From Cypionkella sinensis (GTDB taxonomy: Bacteria > Pseudomonadota > Alphaproteobacteria > Rhodobacterales > Rhodobacteraceae): a DNA stretch of 64,000 bases. Position numbers and translations under genes: made by a program. The DNA is taken from contig NZ_JBHRTO010000001.1 in assembly GCF_042646385.1 (NCBI RefSeq), forward strand, positions 1,116,001 to 1,180,000, given 5' to 3'. The notes below the pieces were generated by a model. It had not been told where the DNA came from. It saw only the letters and a program-made list of their open reading frames with translations, and did no database searches. Below, one piece after another: positions 9,146 through 18,142 of the stretch (positions are counted from its first letter, which is position 1; every line of letters begins with the position of its first letter).

Positions 9146-9493
9146 TCAGTGCGAGAAAAGGTTTTGATTGAGGGCAATATCCATGCCGACCATCTGCGTG
9201 CCTGTCAGAATATCCGCCGCAGCCGCCGTGACATAAACCACCGCCGCCCCGCTCAGGCTCAGGACAGATCCCGTGCTGGATTGTTCAAAGGATCTGGAAA
9301 GGATCGTGCCCGCGGCGCTGTAAGTGCCGGTGCCGATTTCCCAAGCCGTGCCGTCCTCGATGACATAGCGGACCTTCGCGCCATCGGTGACGCCAGCAGC
9401 CGCGAAGGTCTGAAACCCAGCGACGGCCGAGCCGAGGGTGATCGCCCCCGTCCCGGTCGTGGCTGTGGTCATCTTGGCCCGATCTGCGAACAT
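9146..9493 (-). CDS. Phage tail-associated beta-rich protein
   Basis: The 115-aa protein begins MFADRAKMTTATTGTG and continues with a GFQTFAAAG segment and a TILSRSFEQSS segment. This is a recurring small domain in phage tail or receptor-binding regions. Each part predicts as beta strand. It overlaps the upstream gene by TGATG. Exact function is unproven. Confidence 0.72.
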   Translation of the reverse strand: MFADRAKMTTATTGTGAITLGSAVAGFQTFAAAGVTDGAKVRYVIEDGTAWEIGTGTYSAAGTILSRSFEQSSTGSVLSLSGAAVVYVTAAAADILTGTQMVGMDIALNQNLFSH

Positions 9494-10047
9494 CAGAGCG
9501 AGGCCGTATAGGTGACGTTCAGCGTGTCGCCCGATGTCACGGCCTTATTGCCGCCCGCGAAGGAACCACAGGAATACAGGATTCCGGTGGTGCCCGACTT
9601 GGCGTTGACCGAGGCAAGGAAGCAGCCGGCGACGGTGGCGGTCGCGTTGATGTTGAACGCTGTGGCCGTCGATGCCTTAGCGCCAGCGGCAGCCGCGCCG
9701 AAGGCAGGCGCAGGGCGCGTGGCGTTGGAATATGGCACCGCCTCGGTCCAGCCCGAGTGCGAGGCCATCGTGTCAGCCGCGGCGTAGGTCGGTGCGGACC
9801 CGCCATCCACCAGACCGAGGAACCAAGCCGCCGTGTAGGCCGAGCCTGCCAGATACTTATCCAGCGCATCGTTCTTGCCGGCGGTGGTGACAAGGTTCTC
9901 GATCGTGTCGGTCCAGCGGATCTCGCCATCCGGCCCGATACACTCGACGGTGTAGAAGCCGTGCGCTTCCGCTACCTCGGCCATGCCGCCACCGCGCACG
10001 ATTTCAGCGCCGGCCGAGGCGGTCGCCTGCAAAACTTCATTCGTCAT
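9493..10047 (-). CDS. Phage virion protein (tail/adhesin-type)
   Basis: The 184-aa protein has an N-terminal helical stretch, then a domain with the pattern FLGLVDGGSAPTY, ASHSGWTEAVPY and a C-terminal SGDTLNVTYTASL. Proteins with this pattern recur next to phage lysis genes and are taken to be structural. There are no catalytic residues. It lies directly after the holin-like gene, with a hairpin between them. Confidence 0.72.
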   Translation of the reverse strand: MTNEVLQATASAGAEIVRGGGMAEVAEAHGFYTVECIGPDGEIRWTDTIENLVTTAGKNDALDKYLAGSAYTAAWFLGLVDGGSAPTYAAADTMASHSGWTEAVPYSNATRPAPAFGAAAAGAKASTATAFNINATATVAGCFLASVNAKSGTTGILYSCGSFAGGNKAVTSGDTLNVTYTASL

Positions 10048-10078
10048 TGGGTTGCCTTTCAGGGCTTGGAATTATGAC

Positions 10079-10098
10079 GCGGGCCGATCAAAGCCCGC
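10079..10098 (-). terminator. Hairpin between holin-like gene and late tail genes
   Basis: A perfect 6-bp GC stem (GCGGGC/GCCCGC) with an 8-nt loop lies in the 72-bp gap between two leftward genes. No T-run follows on the minus strand, so it may be an attenuator or an mRNA-stabilising hairpin rather than a full terminator. Confidence 0.4.
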
Positions 10099-10119
10099 GC
10101 CACTCATCAGATCAGGCGG

Positions 10120-10317
10120 TTATTTCTTGCCGAACTTGCCGAAGATGCCCCCAGTGATTACGCCGCCGCCAAGCAGCGATGTCAGGAGCGTTACCGGCTT
10201 AACCATAAAAACATCTGCGGCCATATCGTAGGTGATCAGGCCTGCATAAGCGGCAGGGAGCGCCGCAATGACGGTGGAGAGGACGTAAAGCCCGAGGCGG
10301 ATATAGACAGGATTCAT
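10120..10317 (-). CDS. Holin-like small membrane protein
   Basis: The 65-aa protein has two hydrophobic segments (about residues 6-26 and 37-57) joined by a short polar turn, and a Lys-rich C-terminus (FGKFGKK). Size, topology and position next to the endolysin gene fit a class II holin, which would make membrane holes to release the endolysin. It has no sequence motif beyond this, so the call rests on context. Confidence 0.65.
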   Translation of the reverse strand: MNPVYIRLGLYVLSTVIAALPAAYAGLITYDMAADVFMVKPVTLLTSLLGGGVITGGIFGKFGKK

Positions 10318-10333
10318 GGCTGGCTCCTATGCC

Positions 10334-10356
10334 AAAAGGCCACGCGGGATGCGTGG
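10334..10356 (-). terminator. Hairpin after endolysin gene
   Basis: On the minus strand a 6-7-bp stem (CCACGC/GCGTGG) with a 5-nt loop is followed by a short T-run (CTTTTGG). It lies between the endolysin stop and the holin-like start and could partly terminate late transcription. Confidence 0.45.
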
Positions 10357-10390
10357 CGGGGGGATCGAATTGTGAGGGGTTGCAGGTCGG

Positions 10391-11071
10391 TTAGAGGGCG
10401 AAGGTGACGACAGGTTGCCCCGTCAGCGCTTTGTGCAGAACGCTGCGGGTGATCGGGCCGATCATACCATCGGCTTTAAGCCCGTGGGCACGCTGGAAGG
10501 ATTTGGCATCTGCTGACCCTGAGAGGAACAGCGAGGCGGCGACGGTCAGCCGGATTCGATCCGTGAGGCCGTTGGTGCCGCCGTTGATGCACTTGGTTAC
10601 AGCGGTGATGTCGCCAGCATCGGCCAGCTTGTTGATCTTGCGGGTATCCCAATACCAGATCGGGCCAAGGCCTTCCCACGGATCGGTGACAACCGCGTCA
10701 GGGCTGGCGGTGAAATCCGGGGCCGATGGATTGAACTTACGGCACCAAGCGGTGAAGCCCGCATAGTTCGCCCGCCCCGTGATCTGGATCGGCCCCCTGC
10801 CCCTGAACCGATAGCCGTCACCATCAAGGGCGGCGGTATTGCCGAGATCGGTTCTGGTATCATAGCGCGTCTGCGCGGGCGTCGGCCCCCAGATTTCGCG
10901 GTCGTATTTCCAGCAGCCGCTTTCATGCGCCAATTGGCCGAGGTAATGCGCCAGGCGGTGCGGCCGGTCCAAGCCGACCGGCTGCATGACAAGGCCAGAG
11001 ATAGTGCTGACCATATTTGCGTTGACCGGGGCACCCGCGAGTTTCGAGAGGAAAGCGGGGGTGACAATCAT
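10391..11071 (-). CDS. Endolysin, glycoside hydrolase family 19 with C-terminal peptidoglycan-binding motif
   Basis: The 226-aa enzyme would cut the glycan strands of the cell wall at the end of the lytic cycle. Residues ~1-165 match the GH19 chitinase/lysozyme-like fold: LGQLAHESG carries the likely catalytic Glu at position 50, and YRFRGRGPIQITGRANY is the characteristic substrate-cleft segment. The C-terminal ~45 residues (FQRAHGLKADGMIGPITRSVL) match a PG_binding_1 repeat. No signal peptide is visible, so release depends on the holin. Its start overlaps the stop of the preceding membrane protein gene. Confidence 0.88.
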   Translation of the reverse strand: MIVTPAFLSKLAGAPVNANMVSTISGLVMQPVGLDRPHRLAHYLGQLAHESGCWKYDREIWGPTPAQTRYDTRTDLGNTAALDGDGYRFRGRGPIQITGRANYAGFTAWCRKFNPSAPDFTASPDAVVTDPWEGLGPIWYWDTRKINKLADAGDITAVTKCINGGTNGLTDRIRLTVAASLFLSGSADAKSFQRAHGLKADGMIGPITRSVLHKALTGQPVVTFAL

Positions 11072-11418
11072 TTCTTGCTGCCCCCCTGCAATACCTGCCG
11101 CAGCAGATCGTTGGTTTCGCGCTGATTGTCTTTGACCTCATCCACTGACTGCTTGAGCGCATCGTAGCGGGCGAGGCCAGCGGCGGCATTGTTTTCCAGC
11201 ACGCGCACGCGGCCTTCGACTTGCGCACTGGACGCTTGGATCACCGACAGCGCCGTGGTGACGGCCTGCGTGGACTGGCTCAGGCCGGTGATCGTGCTGG
11301 CCCCATACCAGATCGCCCCGACAATGCTGACGAGCATCGACCAAGCCAGAGGTTTCGCCAGCGTGATGCCACGGTCGGAATTTTCAATCATCGGTTTGCC
11401 TGTTTCAGTGTGGGTCAT
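11068..11418 (-). CDS. Membrane-anchored coiled-coil protein of the lysis cassette
   Basis: The chosen start at 11418 (116 aa) overlaps the upstream stop as ATGA; the frame upstream of this is a non-coding extension. One transmembrane segment lies at about residues 22-45. Residues ~55-110 are heptad-rich and likely coiled coil. The layout is that of an inner-membrane spanin or a holin accessory protein. No matching outer-membrane spanin lipoprotein is evident, so the function is inferred from context only. Confidence 0.6.
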   Translation of the reverse strand: MTHTETGKPMIENSDRGITLAKPLAWSMLVSIVGAIWYGASTITGLSQSTQAVTTALSVIQASSAQVEGRVRVLENNAAAGLARYDALKQSVDEVKDNQRETNDLLRQVLQGGSKK

Positions 11419-11843
11419 GCGTCCACCGCCTTGATGATCGCATAGGAAATCTGCGGCGCTTCGGTGGCGGTGCCCGCCAAGGCGCTGACGGAAATGGTGA
11501 AGCTGCCCGCTGCCGCCTTTGTCGCGAATTGGTAGAGGTTGGCCCCGGTGCGCTGGGTGACGATGATCACATCGCCCAATTCGGCAAAGGAGTTGGTGAC
11601 GACAAAGCTGGCCCAAGTTGCTGACCCTGCCGCCGAGACCAAGTTGATCCGCCCACAGATTTTGTTGAGCGTGACACCTGTGACCCGCGAGGTCGCTTGC
11701 GTCACCGCGCCGCCAGACCCGGTGCCGTAGCCCAAGCCTGCGGCGAACAGCGTGAACAGCCACGCCAGGAACGCATCCATATCCGCGCGAAACGTGGATG
11801 GTGTCGCCCGGTTCGGGGCGTTTGGTGGTGCTTGAAGTGGCAT
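11415..11843 (-). CDS. Hypothetical phage tail-region protein
   Basis: The 142-aa product has a hydrophobic stretch near residues 22-45 and a beta-rich C-terminal half. It begins with a proline-rich N-terminus (MPLQAPPNAPNR). It is coupled to both neighbours and sits between the tail gene and the lysis cassette. It could be a small tail-fibre or attachment protein. No family recognised. Confidence 0.65.
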   Translation of the reverse strand: MPLQAPPNAPNRATPSTFRADMDAFLAWLFTLFAAGLGYGTGSGGAVTQATSRVTGVTLNKICGRINLVSAAGSATWASFVVTNSFAELGDVIIVTQRTGANLYQFATKAAAGSFTISVSALAGTATEAPQISYAIIKAVDA

Positions 11844-12841
11844 CAGATCATCCCTTCGACTTCGAGCGCTGCATAGGCCCGGTCAGGTGTTGCGTAGGTG
11901 GTATTGTAGTCTTTGACGTAGCCGTAGATGGCGATGCCCTGATTGGCATCGCCTGCGGTCGGGTAGTAAACGCATGGGGTTGCCCGAAGGCTGGTGATTA
12001 GGGCCTGAACCCTGTTGCGATCGACTGTCGCGATCTCAATCTCAAACGAGGCGTTCTGGCTGTAAGCGCGCTGAACAATCGTCACCGTGCCGTATTCGTC
12101 GATGTTCTTCTTTGAATAATCGACAAGCTGGATCTTTGCATCGGAATGGCAGCGGCCAAGTTCGCGCGATTGGCCCACCACGATTTCACCGATGCCGATA
12201 GGTGCCTCAAATGTCGTCAGGGCATCGTAGGAAATCTCGATATAAAGTTGCGACAGATTGGTCGATCCCCACCCATCAAAGCCCTCAAAAACGAAGTCCC
12301 TGCGATAGGTCAAATCGCCGAAACAATAATCCCAGGCATCAACGATTTGAGTGTCGTCGAGCGCCCGAATTGTCAGATCGGTTTGCTTGGTCCCGTTTTG
12401 GTCATAGAAATATGCCCTGACCTGCGAGCAATCCGTCGCCAGAACTGCCACGGTGTCAAAGGCACCCAATCCGGTTAAGCTGAAGGTGAATTTGTTGGCC
12501 TTTTGCGAGATCAGGCCGGGAAAAGCCCAAAGCCCAAGCCCGGTCGCATCGAACGTCGATGACCCGAGAACAGTTGCAGGACTTTGCGAAATGAAGCCAT
12601 CAAACGGACGCCAGATCTGCATAGACCCAATTCGCGCCCATTTTGTGGGAAACGCTTCTGGATCTTCGCCGGCATTGGTTGCGATGATGCACTTGTATTG
12701 GGATTTGGTCGGCAGGTAACACCGAATGGTTCCAACCGGATACGCGACACCGCTATTCCATGCAGCATAATCGCTCATTTGGTTGAAGTTTACGGCATAC
12801 CAATTTGTTTCCGTCACCTTGATCGGCTTTATAACTTTCAT
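11843..12841 (-). CDS. Phage tail protein downstream of tape measure
   Basis: The start at 12841 (332 aa) overlaps the tape-measure stop as ATGA. Residues ~15-75 contain WNSGVAYPVGTIRCY, resembling a carbohydrate-binding (CBM5/12-like) or collar segment. The middle part looks like a beta-sandwich and the end resembles tail-tip domains. It is the only sizeable gene between tape measure and lysis cassette, so it probably does the work of distal tail or adhesion proteins. I cannot assign it to Dit or Tal with confidence. Confidence 0.72.
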   Translation of the reverse strand: MKVIKPIKVTETNWYAVNFNQMSDYAAWNSGVAYPVGTIRCYLPTKSQYKCIIATNAGEDPEAFPTKWARIGSMQIWRPFDGFISQSPATVLGSSTFDATGLGLWAFPGLISQKANKFTFSLTGLGAFDTVAVLATDCSQVRAYFYDQNGTKQTDLTIRALDDTQIVDAWDYCFGDLTYRRDFVFEGFDGWGSTNLSQLYIEISYDALTTFEAPIGIGEIVVGQSRELGRCHSDAKIQLVDYSKKNIDEYGTVTIVQRAYSQNASFEIEIATVDRNRVQALITSLRATPCVYYPTAGDANQGIAIYGYVKDYNTTYATPDRAYAALEVEGMI

Positions 12842-15800
12842 GCGCGCACCTCTGGCATACCGTTGATCTCCCAATTTTCGGCGATCTTCCGCGTCTTGCG
12901 GTTTTCATCGAGGTTCTGTGTGTCAAGCTGGCGGCTCTGATCCTGGAACGAGGCCACCTGCTGTCGTAGGCTGCGCAATTCATTAACCACCGCCTCAAAG
13001 CCACCGGCATTGCTGCCTCCACGAAGCATCCGCTCGGTCTGGCTGGCGTTGAAGATGCGGGATGGCCCAGTCGCTTCCAATTCTGGCCCGTTCTCGCCGA
13101 CGATCCTCAGTCCGCCCGCGTGCATCCCCCCGGCGGCAAAGCCGCGAGCGTTGTCGGGGCGCTCATGCCTACTGCCGCCATTGATCCTATCCCGAAGCAC
13201 CCTGGCTGCTTCTGCTGCGGCCGCCGCCGTCTCTGCCGCCAGCGTTGCCGCAGCTTCCGCTGCCAATCTTGACGCCTCAGCGGCAGCAGCTTCCTCTGCC
13301 AATCTTGCAGCCTCTGCCGCGGCCGCAGCAGCCTGAGCCGCCGCATCTGCCGCAGCCCGCGCCGCCCGGTCAGCAACGTCCTGATTTATCGCTGCAACAA
13401 GTGCTGCAAGGCCAGTGGTCAGCACCCCCATCGGGGCCGCAAGTTGCGCAACCAGATCGGTATTGCCTATCCCGATCTGGGTTTGCAGAGTGCCGAGGCT
13501 CGCGGTCAATGTGGCGAGATAGGCCGCGTCGTTTCCGCCGCCGGTCAGGTAATCGCTGATCGTTTGCAGAACCGTCAACTGATCGCCCAGCAGAGTGGCC
13601 AAGGTATCAAGGCTCGCCGCCCGCACGTCAGACGAGTTGGCCACCTGCGTCAGTCCTGCCAGCACCTGAGCCTGTGCAAGCGCAGCCTCCTGCGTGGTGG
13701 TGGCCGTCTCACCCGAACTGGTCAGCAGCGCATCTGCGGCGCCGGTCAGTTGGCCTGCGGCCTCGAGATTGCCCGCAAGCGCCGCTGCCAGCAGGCCTTG
13801 GAACTGCGCTTGGTTGAACGCCAAGGCCCGCGCGCCGGTCGTCATCGCAGAGGTTTGCCCGCGCATGTCGGCGATGTATTTGCGCAGCGCCTTGGCGGTA
13901 TCGCGCCAAGCGTTTGCTGCGTTCAAGGCATCGCTCTGCGCGCTCTGGGTGGCGGCGATCATCGCCGAGAGGCCAGTCTGCACATCACCGACCAGCGTGG
14001 CGATGGCCGCGGTAAACGATGAAACCTGCGGCAGCACCTGATCCATGACGCCGGACATACTGACCAGCGCCGCAAACAACTCACGACCAGATTCGGTCGT
14101 CAAATCCTGCACCTCGATCATCGCCCGATATTCGTCGCGCGACTGCGGCATAGAGACGTTCAACCTTGCTAGCGCCTCGGTGGCCTGCCTGGTCGCCGTC
14201 GCGTTGCGTTCGGCCTCGGTGTAGAATTTGTTGTAGTAGTTCCCGACCGCCGTGCTGAGAGCATCCAGACCGCCGAACTCATCGGCAAGCTGCGATGCCA
14301 TATCTGCGCCGATCAAACCGACTGCGCGGAAGGACAGGCCCAGTGTGTCGGCCATCAGATTGACAGCCTTCATAGATTGGGTCAGTCGGGTCAGCGCTGC
14401 CATAGCGCCTTCACCGTCATGCACAAAGTCTGTCAGACCCGTCGCCAGTTCCGCGAAATCATCGCCCAGGCCGTTGATTGCCTTCTGGATCGCGGCCAAA
14501 GCCTGATCTTCGCTCAGCCCTTTCGTCGAAATTTGCAGTTGCTTTGAGAACGTATCGAACGCATCGCTGCCGATCCCCAACAACCCAGCCATGTCGATGA
14601 TGCCCTGCTGCATGTCACCGATGGCGCGGCTGATCGGGTCCGCGACCTCTGCATCGGCTGCCGTGTAAGTGGTCTTTTTCTTCGTCGATAGACCCCAGAA
14701 GCGCGTTTTCTTCACTCGGCTGAACGTCTCGACTGCTGTTTCCAAGCCGTTGACGGTAAGCCGCAGACCTGCGTCGAGTTGAACGGTTTTGGTTTTGAAG
14801 AATGAGAAGATCGCGCCGACTGCGAGAAGCGGCAAGGCAAGCGCGCCCACGGCAGCCCCAAAGCCAGCGAGGCTGGTGGTTGCGCCACCAAGCACCGATG
14901 AGAGGTATGTCCCGGCAGTCGCCAGACCGCCTCCAGCCCCAGTCAGAGCGGTGAGGAGACCAGATGCGCCAGAGAACAGCGAGGCACCGAAGCCAGCGAT
15001 ACCACTCAGGATATTCCCAACGCCACCGGCAGCTTGACCTGCCGCCCCACCAGCTGCACCGGCAATAGCAGAGCCTGGAACACCGCCCAAGCCAAGTGCC
15101 AGCATGATCTTGTTTTTCAGCGCGTAGGCGATCATTTGCTTGATCGTATTGACCAGCAAATCCTTGATGCTCTTCATCCCGCCGCTGAAGCCATCGACCA
15201 TCTGATCAACAAAACTGCCGATGCCGCTGGTCACAAAACCCTTCATCGTATCAGCGTATTCTTTGGCAGCCTCGGCAGCGGCTTTTGCAGCTTTTTTCGT
15301 GGCTTTCTCAGCCTCGCTCATCGCGGCCTTTGTCGCCTTTCCAGCGCCGTTCGCGGCATTCGCAGTTTTTACCAAAGCTGTATGTTGTTCCTGCAGCGCC
15401 ACATTTGTCTGCAAAGCAGCATCGTAGGCCTCAAGCTGCGATGCAGCCTGTTTGCGGATGATGGCATCCTCGCTGCCGAGCATGGGCGCCAGCTTCGCGC
15501 GCTGCTCCGCCAGCTGTCCCGCAGCAGTTGCAGCAGCAACAGTTGAACCGGCTAGCAGCGCAGCGTTGCTGGCCGCTGTAGCGATGTTGGTGAAGTTCAT
15601 GCCCTCGATGGCACTGCGCAAACCTGCAGCATACCCATAAGCTTGGCTGAGTGCCGATGAGAGACCAAGGGCCTCACTTGCGGCATTGTTCAGCGCAACT
15701 GCAATTGGAGGCACGCCGTTCTCAATACGCAGAAGCATATCTCGAACCGCATCAAGCGCAAATTTATTGGAGTCTATCTGCCTTGATACAAGATCAAATT

Positions 15801-17052
15801 CTAGCCCAGACTTCTTCGCGCTCTCACGCTGAACAACAAGCTGAGCGTTAATTTCTTCAAGACCAACCTTCATGTTTTCCAGCGCATTTTGCGCCGTAGT
15901 CGGATCTAGAAAGCCTTGCGCCAATTGATCGCGAACTTGAGCCATAGCTTCGAGCTGCGCGGCTTGGGCGTCGAGAGTGGCCTGCAATTCAGCCTGAACA
16001 TTCGCCAGCGCCGCCTTTGCTGCAGCCTGGTCTGCCAAAAGCTTGTTTTGATCCATTTGCAGCAAGGCAGCCCGGGTTGCTGCCTCGGCCTGTAGCGCAG
16101 CCACCCGCTGGGAACTCCCGCTGATCACTGCTGCTGCATATTCGGCCTCAAGCGCTTTAGCGCTGCTCATATCTGACGTAATTTGAGACAGCGCTTCGGA
16201 ATATTGTTTGGTGGCCGCGGCAGAAAGTTCCGTCGACGTTTTGCTCGAAACGAGTGTGCTGATAAGCGGAATCATCGCACCTGCAGCAATGCCTGCAAAT
16301 ACGCCCAAGGTGCCGAAGGCCAGCAAAATATCCGGTAACTGAACGGCCAATGCAGCGAGCCAGTTACCCGTCATCCCACCGACCTGAGCAACCTGATTCA
16401 ACTGCAATCCAAGGCTTCGGAGGCCGCCACCAGCAGCAAAGCCGGATTTTTGACCAAGGTCAGCAACGGCATTCGCGGTCTTTTGCGCAACAGGTGCCAG
16501 GCCAAGATATTTGGCCTCTGCCATGCCCAAAACGCGGTTTGCCTCTCCTTGAGAGATCACGCCCGCTTTAACGGCGGCATTAAGCCGTTCCTGCGCGGCT
16601 TCATACTGCTTTGATGCTGCGAAGACAGGATCAAGCTGGGTGCGGAGCGACGTATAGCCACGCGTCGCTGTTTCAACGGCAGATGCATTTTCAAGCTGGG
16701 CACGCGCCGCGCGCTGCGCTGCAGTTTCGACGCCCATATACTTCGCCGCAGCCTGTTCCAGAACGATATTGGCAGCGCGCTGGCTGACGGTGCCCAACTC
16801 GACCATGCCCGCCAGTTGACGCTGAACAGCAGCGTAACTTTGTGCTGATGCATATGCAGGATCGACCGAACTGCGCAGTTGATCGAACGACCGCGCCTGC
16901 CCTGCGACAGATTGCGTGATCCGCTCACTGGCGCGCACCATCGTCTCAGCCATACCGCCGGCAATCTTGCCAGTGGCACGGGCACCAGATTCAAACTGGC
17001 TGAAATCAAGGCCAAGCGTGGCGCGCATTGCGCCGGTCGGTGCTGCTGACAT
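12838..17052 (-). CDS. Tail tape measure protein
   Basis: The 1404-aa protein sets tail length and is ejected with DNA. The N-terminus (ATLGLDFSQFESG) is typical of tape measures. Hydrophobic stretches lie near residues 215-270 and 660-770 and could span the host membrane during ejection. A very Ala/Glu-rich coiled coil lies near 1270-1330. The C-terminus contains the recurrent GGLRIVGENGPELEATGP motif. The usual ~0.15 nm per residue rule predicts a tail of about 200 nm. AAAGG sits 9 nt upstream of ATG 17052. It lies directly after the frameshifted chaperone genes, as in most siphophages. Confidence 0.93.
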   Translation of the reverse strand: MSAAPTGAMRATLGLDFSQFESGARATGKIAGGMAETMVRASERITQSVAGQARSFDQLRSSVDPAYASAQSYAAVQRQLAGMVELGTVSQRAANIVLEQAAAKYMGVETAAQRAARAQLENASAVETATRGYTSLRTQLDPVFAASKQYEAAQERLNAAVKAGVISQGEANRVLGMAEAKYLGLAPVAQKTANAVADLGQKSGFAAGGGLRSLGLQLNQVAQVGGMTGNWLAALAVQLPDILLAFGTLGVFAGIAAGAMIPLISTLVSSKTSTELSAAATKQYSEALSQITSDMSSAKALEAEYAAAVISGSSQRVAALQAEAATRAALLQMDQNKLLADQAAAKAALANVQAELQATLDAQAAQLEAMAQVRDQLAQGFLDPTTAQNALENMKVGLEEINAQLVVQRESAKKSGLEFDLVSRQIDSNKFALDAVRDMLLRIENGVPPIAVALNNAASEALGLSSALSQAYGYAAGLRSAIEGMNFTNIATAASNAALLAGSTVAAATAAGQLAEQRAKLAPMLGSEDAIIRKQAASQLEAYDAALQTNVALQEQHTALVKTANAANGAGKATKAAMSEAEKATKKAAKAAAEAAKEYADTMKGFVTSGIGSFVDQMVDGFSGGMKSIKDLLVNTIKQMIAYALKNKIMLALGLGGVPGSAIAGAAGGAAGQAAGGVGNILSGIAGFGASLFSGASGLLTALTGAGGGLATAGTYLSSVLGGATTSLAGFGAAVGALALPLLAVGAIFSFFKTKTVQLDAGLRLTVNGLETAVETFSRVKKTRFWGLSTKKKTTYTAADAEVADPISRAIGDMQQGIIDMAGLLGIGSDAFDTFSKQLQISTKGLSEDQALAAIQKAINGLGDDFAELATGLTDFVHDGEGAMAALTRLTQSMKAVNLMADTLGLSFRAVGLIGADMASQLADEFGGLDALSTAVGNYYNKFYTEAERNATATRQATEALARLNVSMPQSRDEYRAMIEVQDLTTESGRELFAALVSMSGVMDQVLPQVSSFTAAIATLVGDVQTGLSAMIAATQSAQSDALNAANAWRDTAKALRKYIADMRGQTSAMTTGARALAFNQAQFQGLLAAALAGNLEAAGQLTGAADALLTSSGETATTTQEAALAQAQVLAGLTQVANSSDVRAASLDTLATLLGDQLTVLQTISDYLTGGGNDAAYLATLTASLGTLQTQIGIGNTDLVAQLAAPMGVLTTGLAALVAAINQDVADRAARAAADAAAQAAAAAAEAARLAEEAAAAEASRLAAEAAATLAAETAAAAAEAARVLRDRINGGSRHERPDNARGFAAGGMHAGGLRIVGENGPELEATGPSRIFNASQTERMLRGGSNAGGFEAVVNELRSLRQQVASFQDQSRQLDTQNLDENRKTRKIAENWEINGMPEVRA

Positions 17053-17080
17053 TCAGATGGCCTTTGGACAAAACGAAAGA

Positions 17081-17104
17081 CCCCGCAGCCAATCGGCAGC
17101 GGGG
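17081..17104 (-). terminator. Hairpin before the tape measure gene
   Basis: The arms CCCCGC-A-GCC and GGC-A-GCGGGG pair with one internal mismatch and a 4-nt loop. On the minus strand they are followed by TCTTTCGTTTTG. It lies in the 73-bp gap between the chaperone stop and the tape-measure start and probably lowers read-through. Confidence 0.5.
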
Positions 17105-17125
17105 TTGAACAGGTGTGAAAGGTGA

Positions 17126-18048
17126 TCAGGGTTGATCTGACTCGGACGCGGAAGCAGCCAATGCGATCTCTACTGGCGACATCGCCAAGGGCTCAACGCC
17201 AGCGCGCCACCCCTGAAAATAGGCGGCGCACATCTCAAACAGCGCCTCAAACTCCCAAGGCTCGCTGATCCTGCCTGTGCCTCTTGCAAAAGCGTCGATG
17301 GTGATCCAGTCGGCAGCAACTTCATCCATGCCGGTGCTGATGGTCGGGCCCATCTTGAACATCGCATCGACCAGATACTGCCCGGCATCCAAATCCGGCA
17401 ACAAAAGCGGCTCGCGTTCATGCTGCAACTGCTGCAACCGGTTCCGCTCCCAAGTTTTCGGCTTGGAATGGAGATAGCCCCATTGCCGCGCCGTAAGGAT
17501 CAGCCTTTCAACGTTTGCTGCAAAAAACCCTCATCCTGCGCGGCATCCAGCACCTGCTGGGCAAACGACGGTTTGTGCCAGCGGGCCTCATACTCTGCCT
17601 TGCGGTCTTCGAATTGTTCCGAGGACTCGCCTGGCCCAATGGTCAGAGCAGAAGAACGCATCAGATGTTCCATACTGAGGAAATTCAGGTCCAGGAACCA
17701 TTTGATATCGTCGTCTGAGGTGGTGAGATCGCGAAGCTTTCCATCATCCCCCATCCGCTGAACAGCCACGAAGCCCACGATCAACCGGGAAGCGGATTTG
17801 ACCAGGTCATCATGAATATCACTGATCATCTTCGCATCTTCCGAGGCCTTTGCGCCGCGGGGCGATTTCATGCGCGCCGCATGTTCGGCCTTGATTGCCG
17901 CTTGATAAGACCGCGACGAAAGCCCGCGCACGATGAAACAGCAGGGCTTATCGTCATAAACGATCGGCTCGCCCGTTTGTTGGTCGCGGATCTGTACAGT
18001 GCGCCCAGTCTCAGCAGCTTTGCGGGTGTCAAAAGTCGAGAAATCCAT
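17126..18048 (-). CDS. Tail assembly chaperone, long form (GT) made by -1 frameshift
   Basis: The short protein frame (18048-17500) and the next frame (ending at 17126) are in the -1 relation. A T TTT TTG slippery heptamer sits at 17527-17521, nine codons before the first stop. After a -1 slip no stop occurs until 17126, giving a fusion of about 307 aa (176 + 131). In lambda and most long-tailed phages the same layout (gpG and gpGT, just before the tape measure) yields two forms in a set ratio that help coat the tape measure with tail tube protein. Independent initiation of the second part would need a TTG at 17437, which is less likely. Confidence 0.82.
17500..18048 (-). CDS. Tail assembly chaperone, short form (G)
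   Basis: The 182-aa protein begins MDFSTFDTRKAAETG, a pattern seen in tail assembly chaperones that follow the tail tube gene. It is mostly helical in its C-terminal half (FAQQVLDAAQDEGF), where the slippery site is embedded. It is expected to bind the tape measure protein transiently and be absent from the virion. A terminator-like hairpin separates it from the tail tube gene upstream. Confidence 0.82.
   Translation of the reverse strand: MDFSTFDTRKAAETGRTVQIRDQQTGEPIVYDDKPCCFIVRGLSSRSYQAAIKAEHAARMKSPRGAKASEDAKMISDIHDDLVKSASRLIVGFVAVQRMGDDGKLRDLTTSDDDIKWFLDLNFLSMEHLMRSSALTIGPGESSEQFEDRKAEYEARWHKPSFAQQVLDAAQDEGFLQQTLKG
17521..17527 (-). promoter_or_regulatory. Programmed -1 frameshift heptamer T TTT TTG
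   Basis: In the frame of the short form the codons read GGT TTT TTG, so the ribosome meets a T TTT TTG heptamer. This allows both tRNAs to re-pair one base back. The downstream -1 frame is open for 131 codons. Confidence 0.8.
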
Positions 18049-18072
18049 TACACGTCCTCATGTTAACGAAAA

Positions 18073-18107
18073 TCGGGCTGGGCGGGATCAACCCGGCGCC
18101 AGCCCGA
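18073..18107 (-). terminator. Terminator-like hairpin after tail tube gene
   Basis: A perfect 9-bp stem (TCGGGCTGG/CCAGCCCGA) is followed on the minus strand by TTTTCG. It lies between the major tail protein stop and the chaperone start. It would keep tail tube mRNA in excess of chaperone and tape-measure mRNA. Confidence 0.6.
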
Positions 18108-18142
18108 CAAAGCAGTTGAAGGCTCAGCCGAAGCTGGCCCTA

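Noticed and set aside
17126..17437. Stand-alone 103-aa gene starting at TTG
   Set aside because: The frame is open well upstream to the slippery heptamer, so the -1 fusion explains it better.
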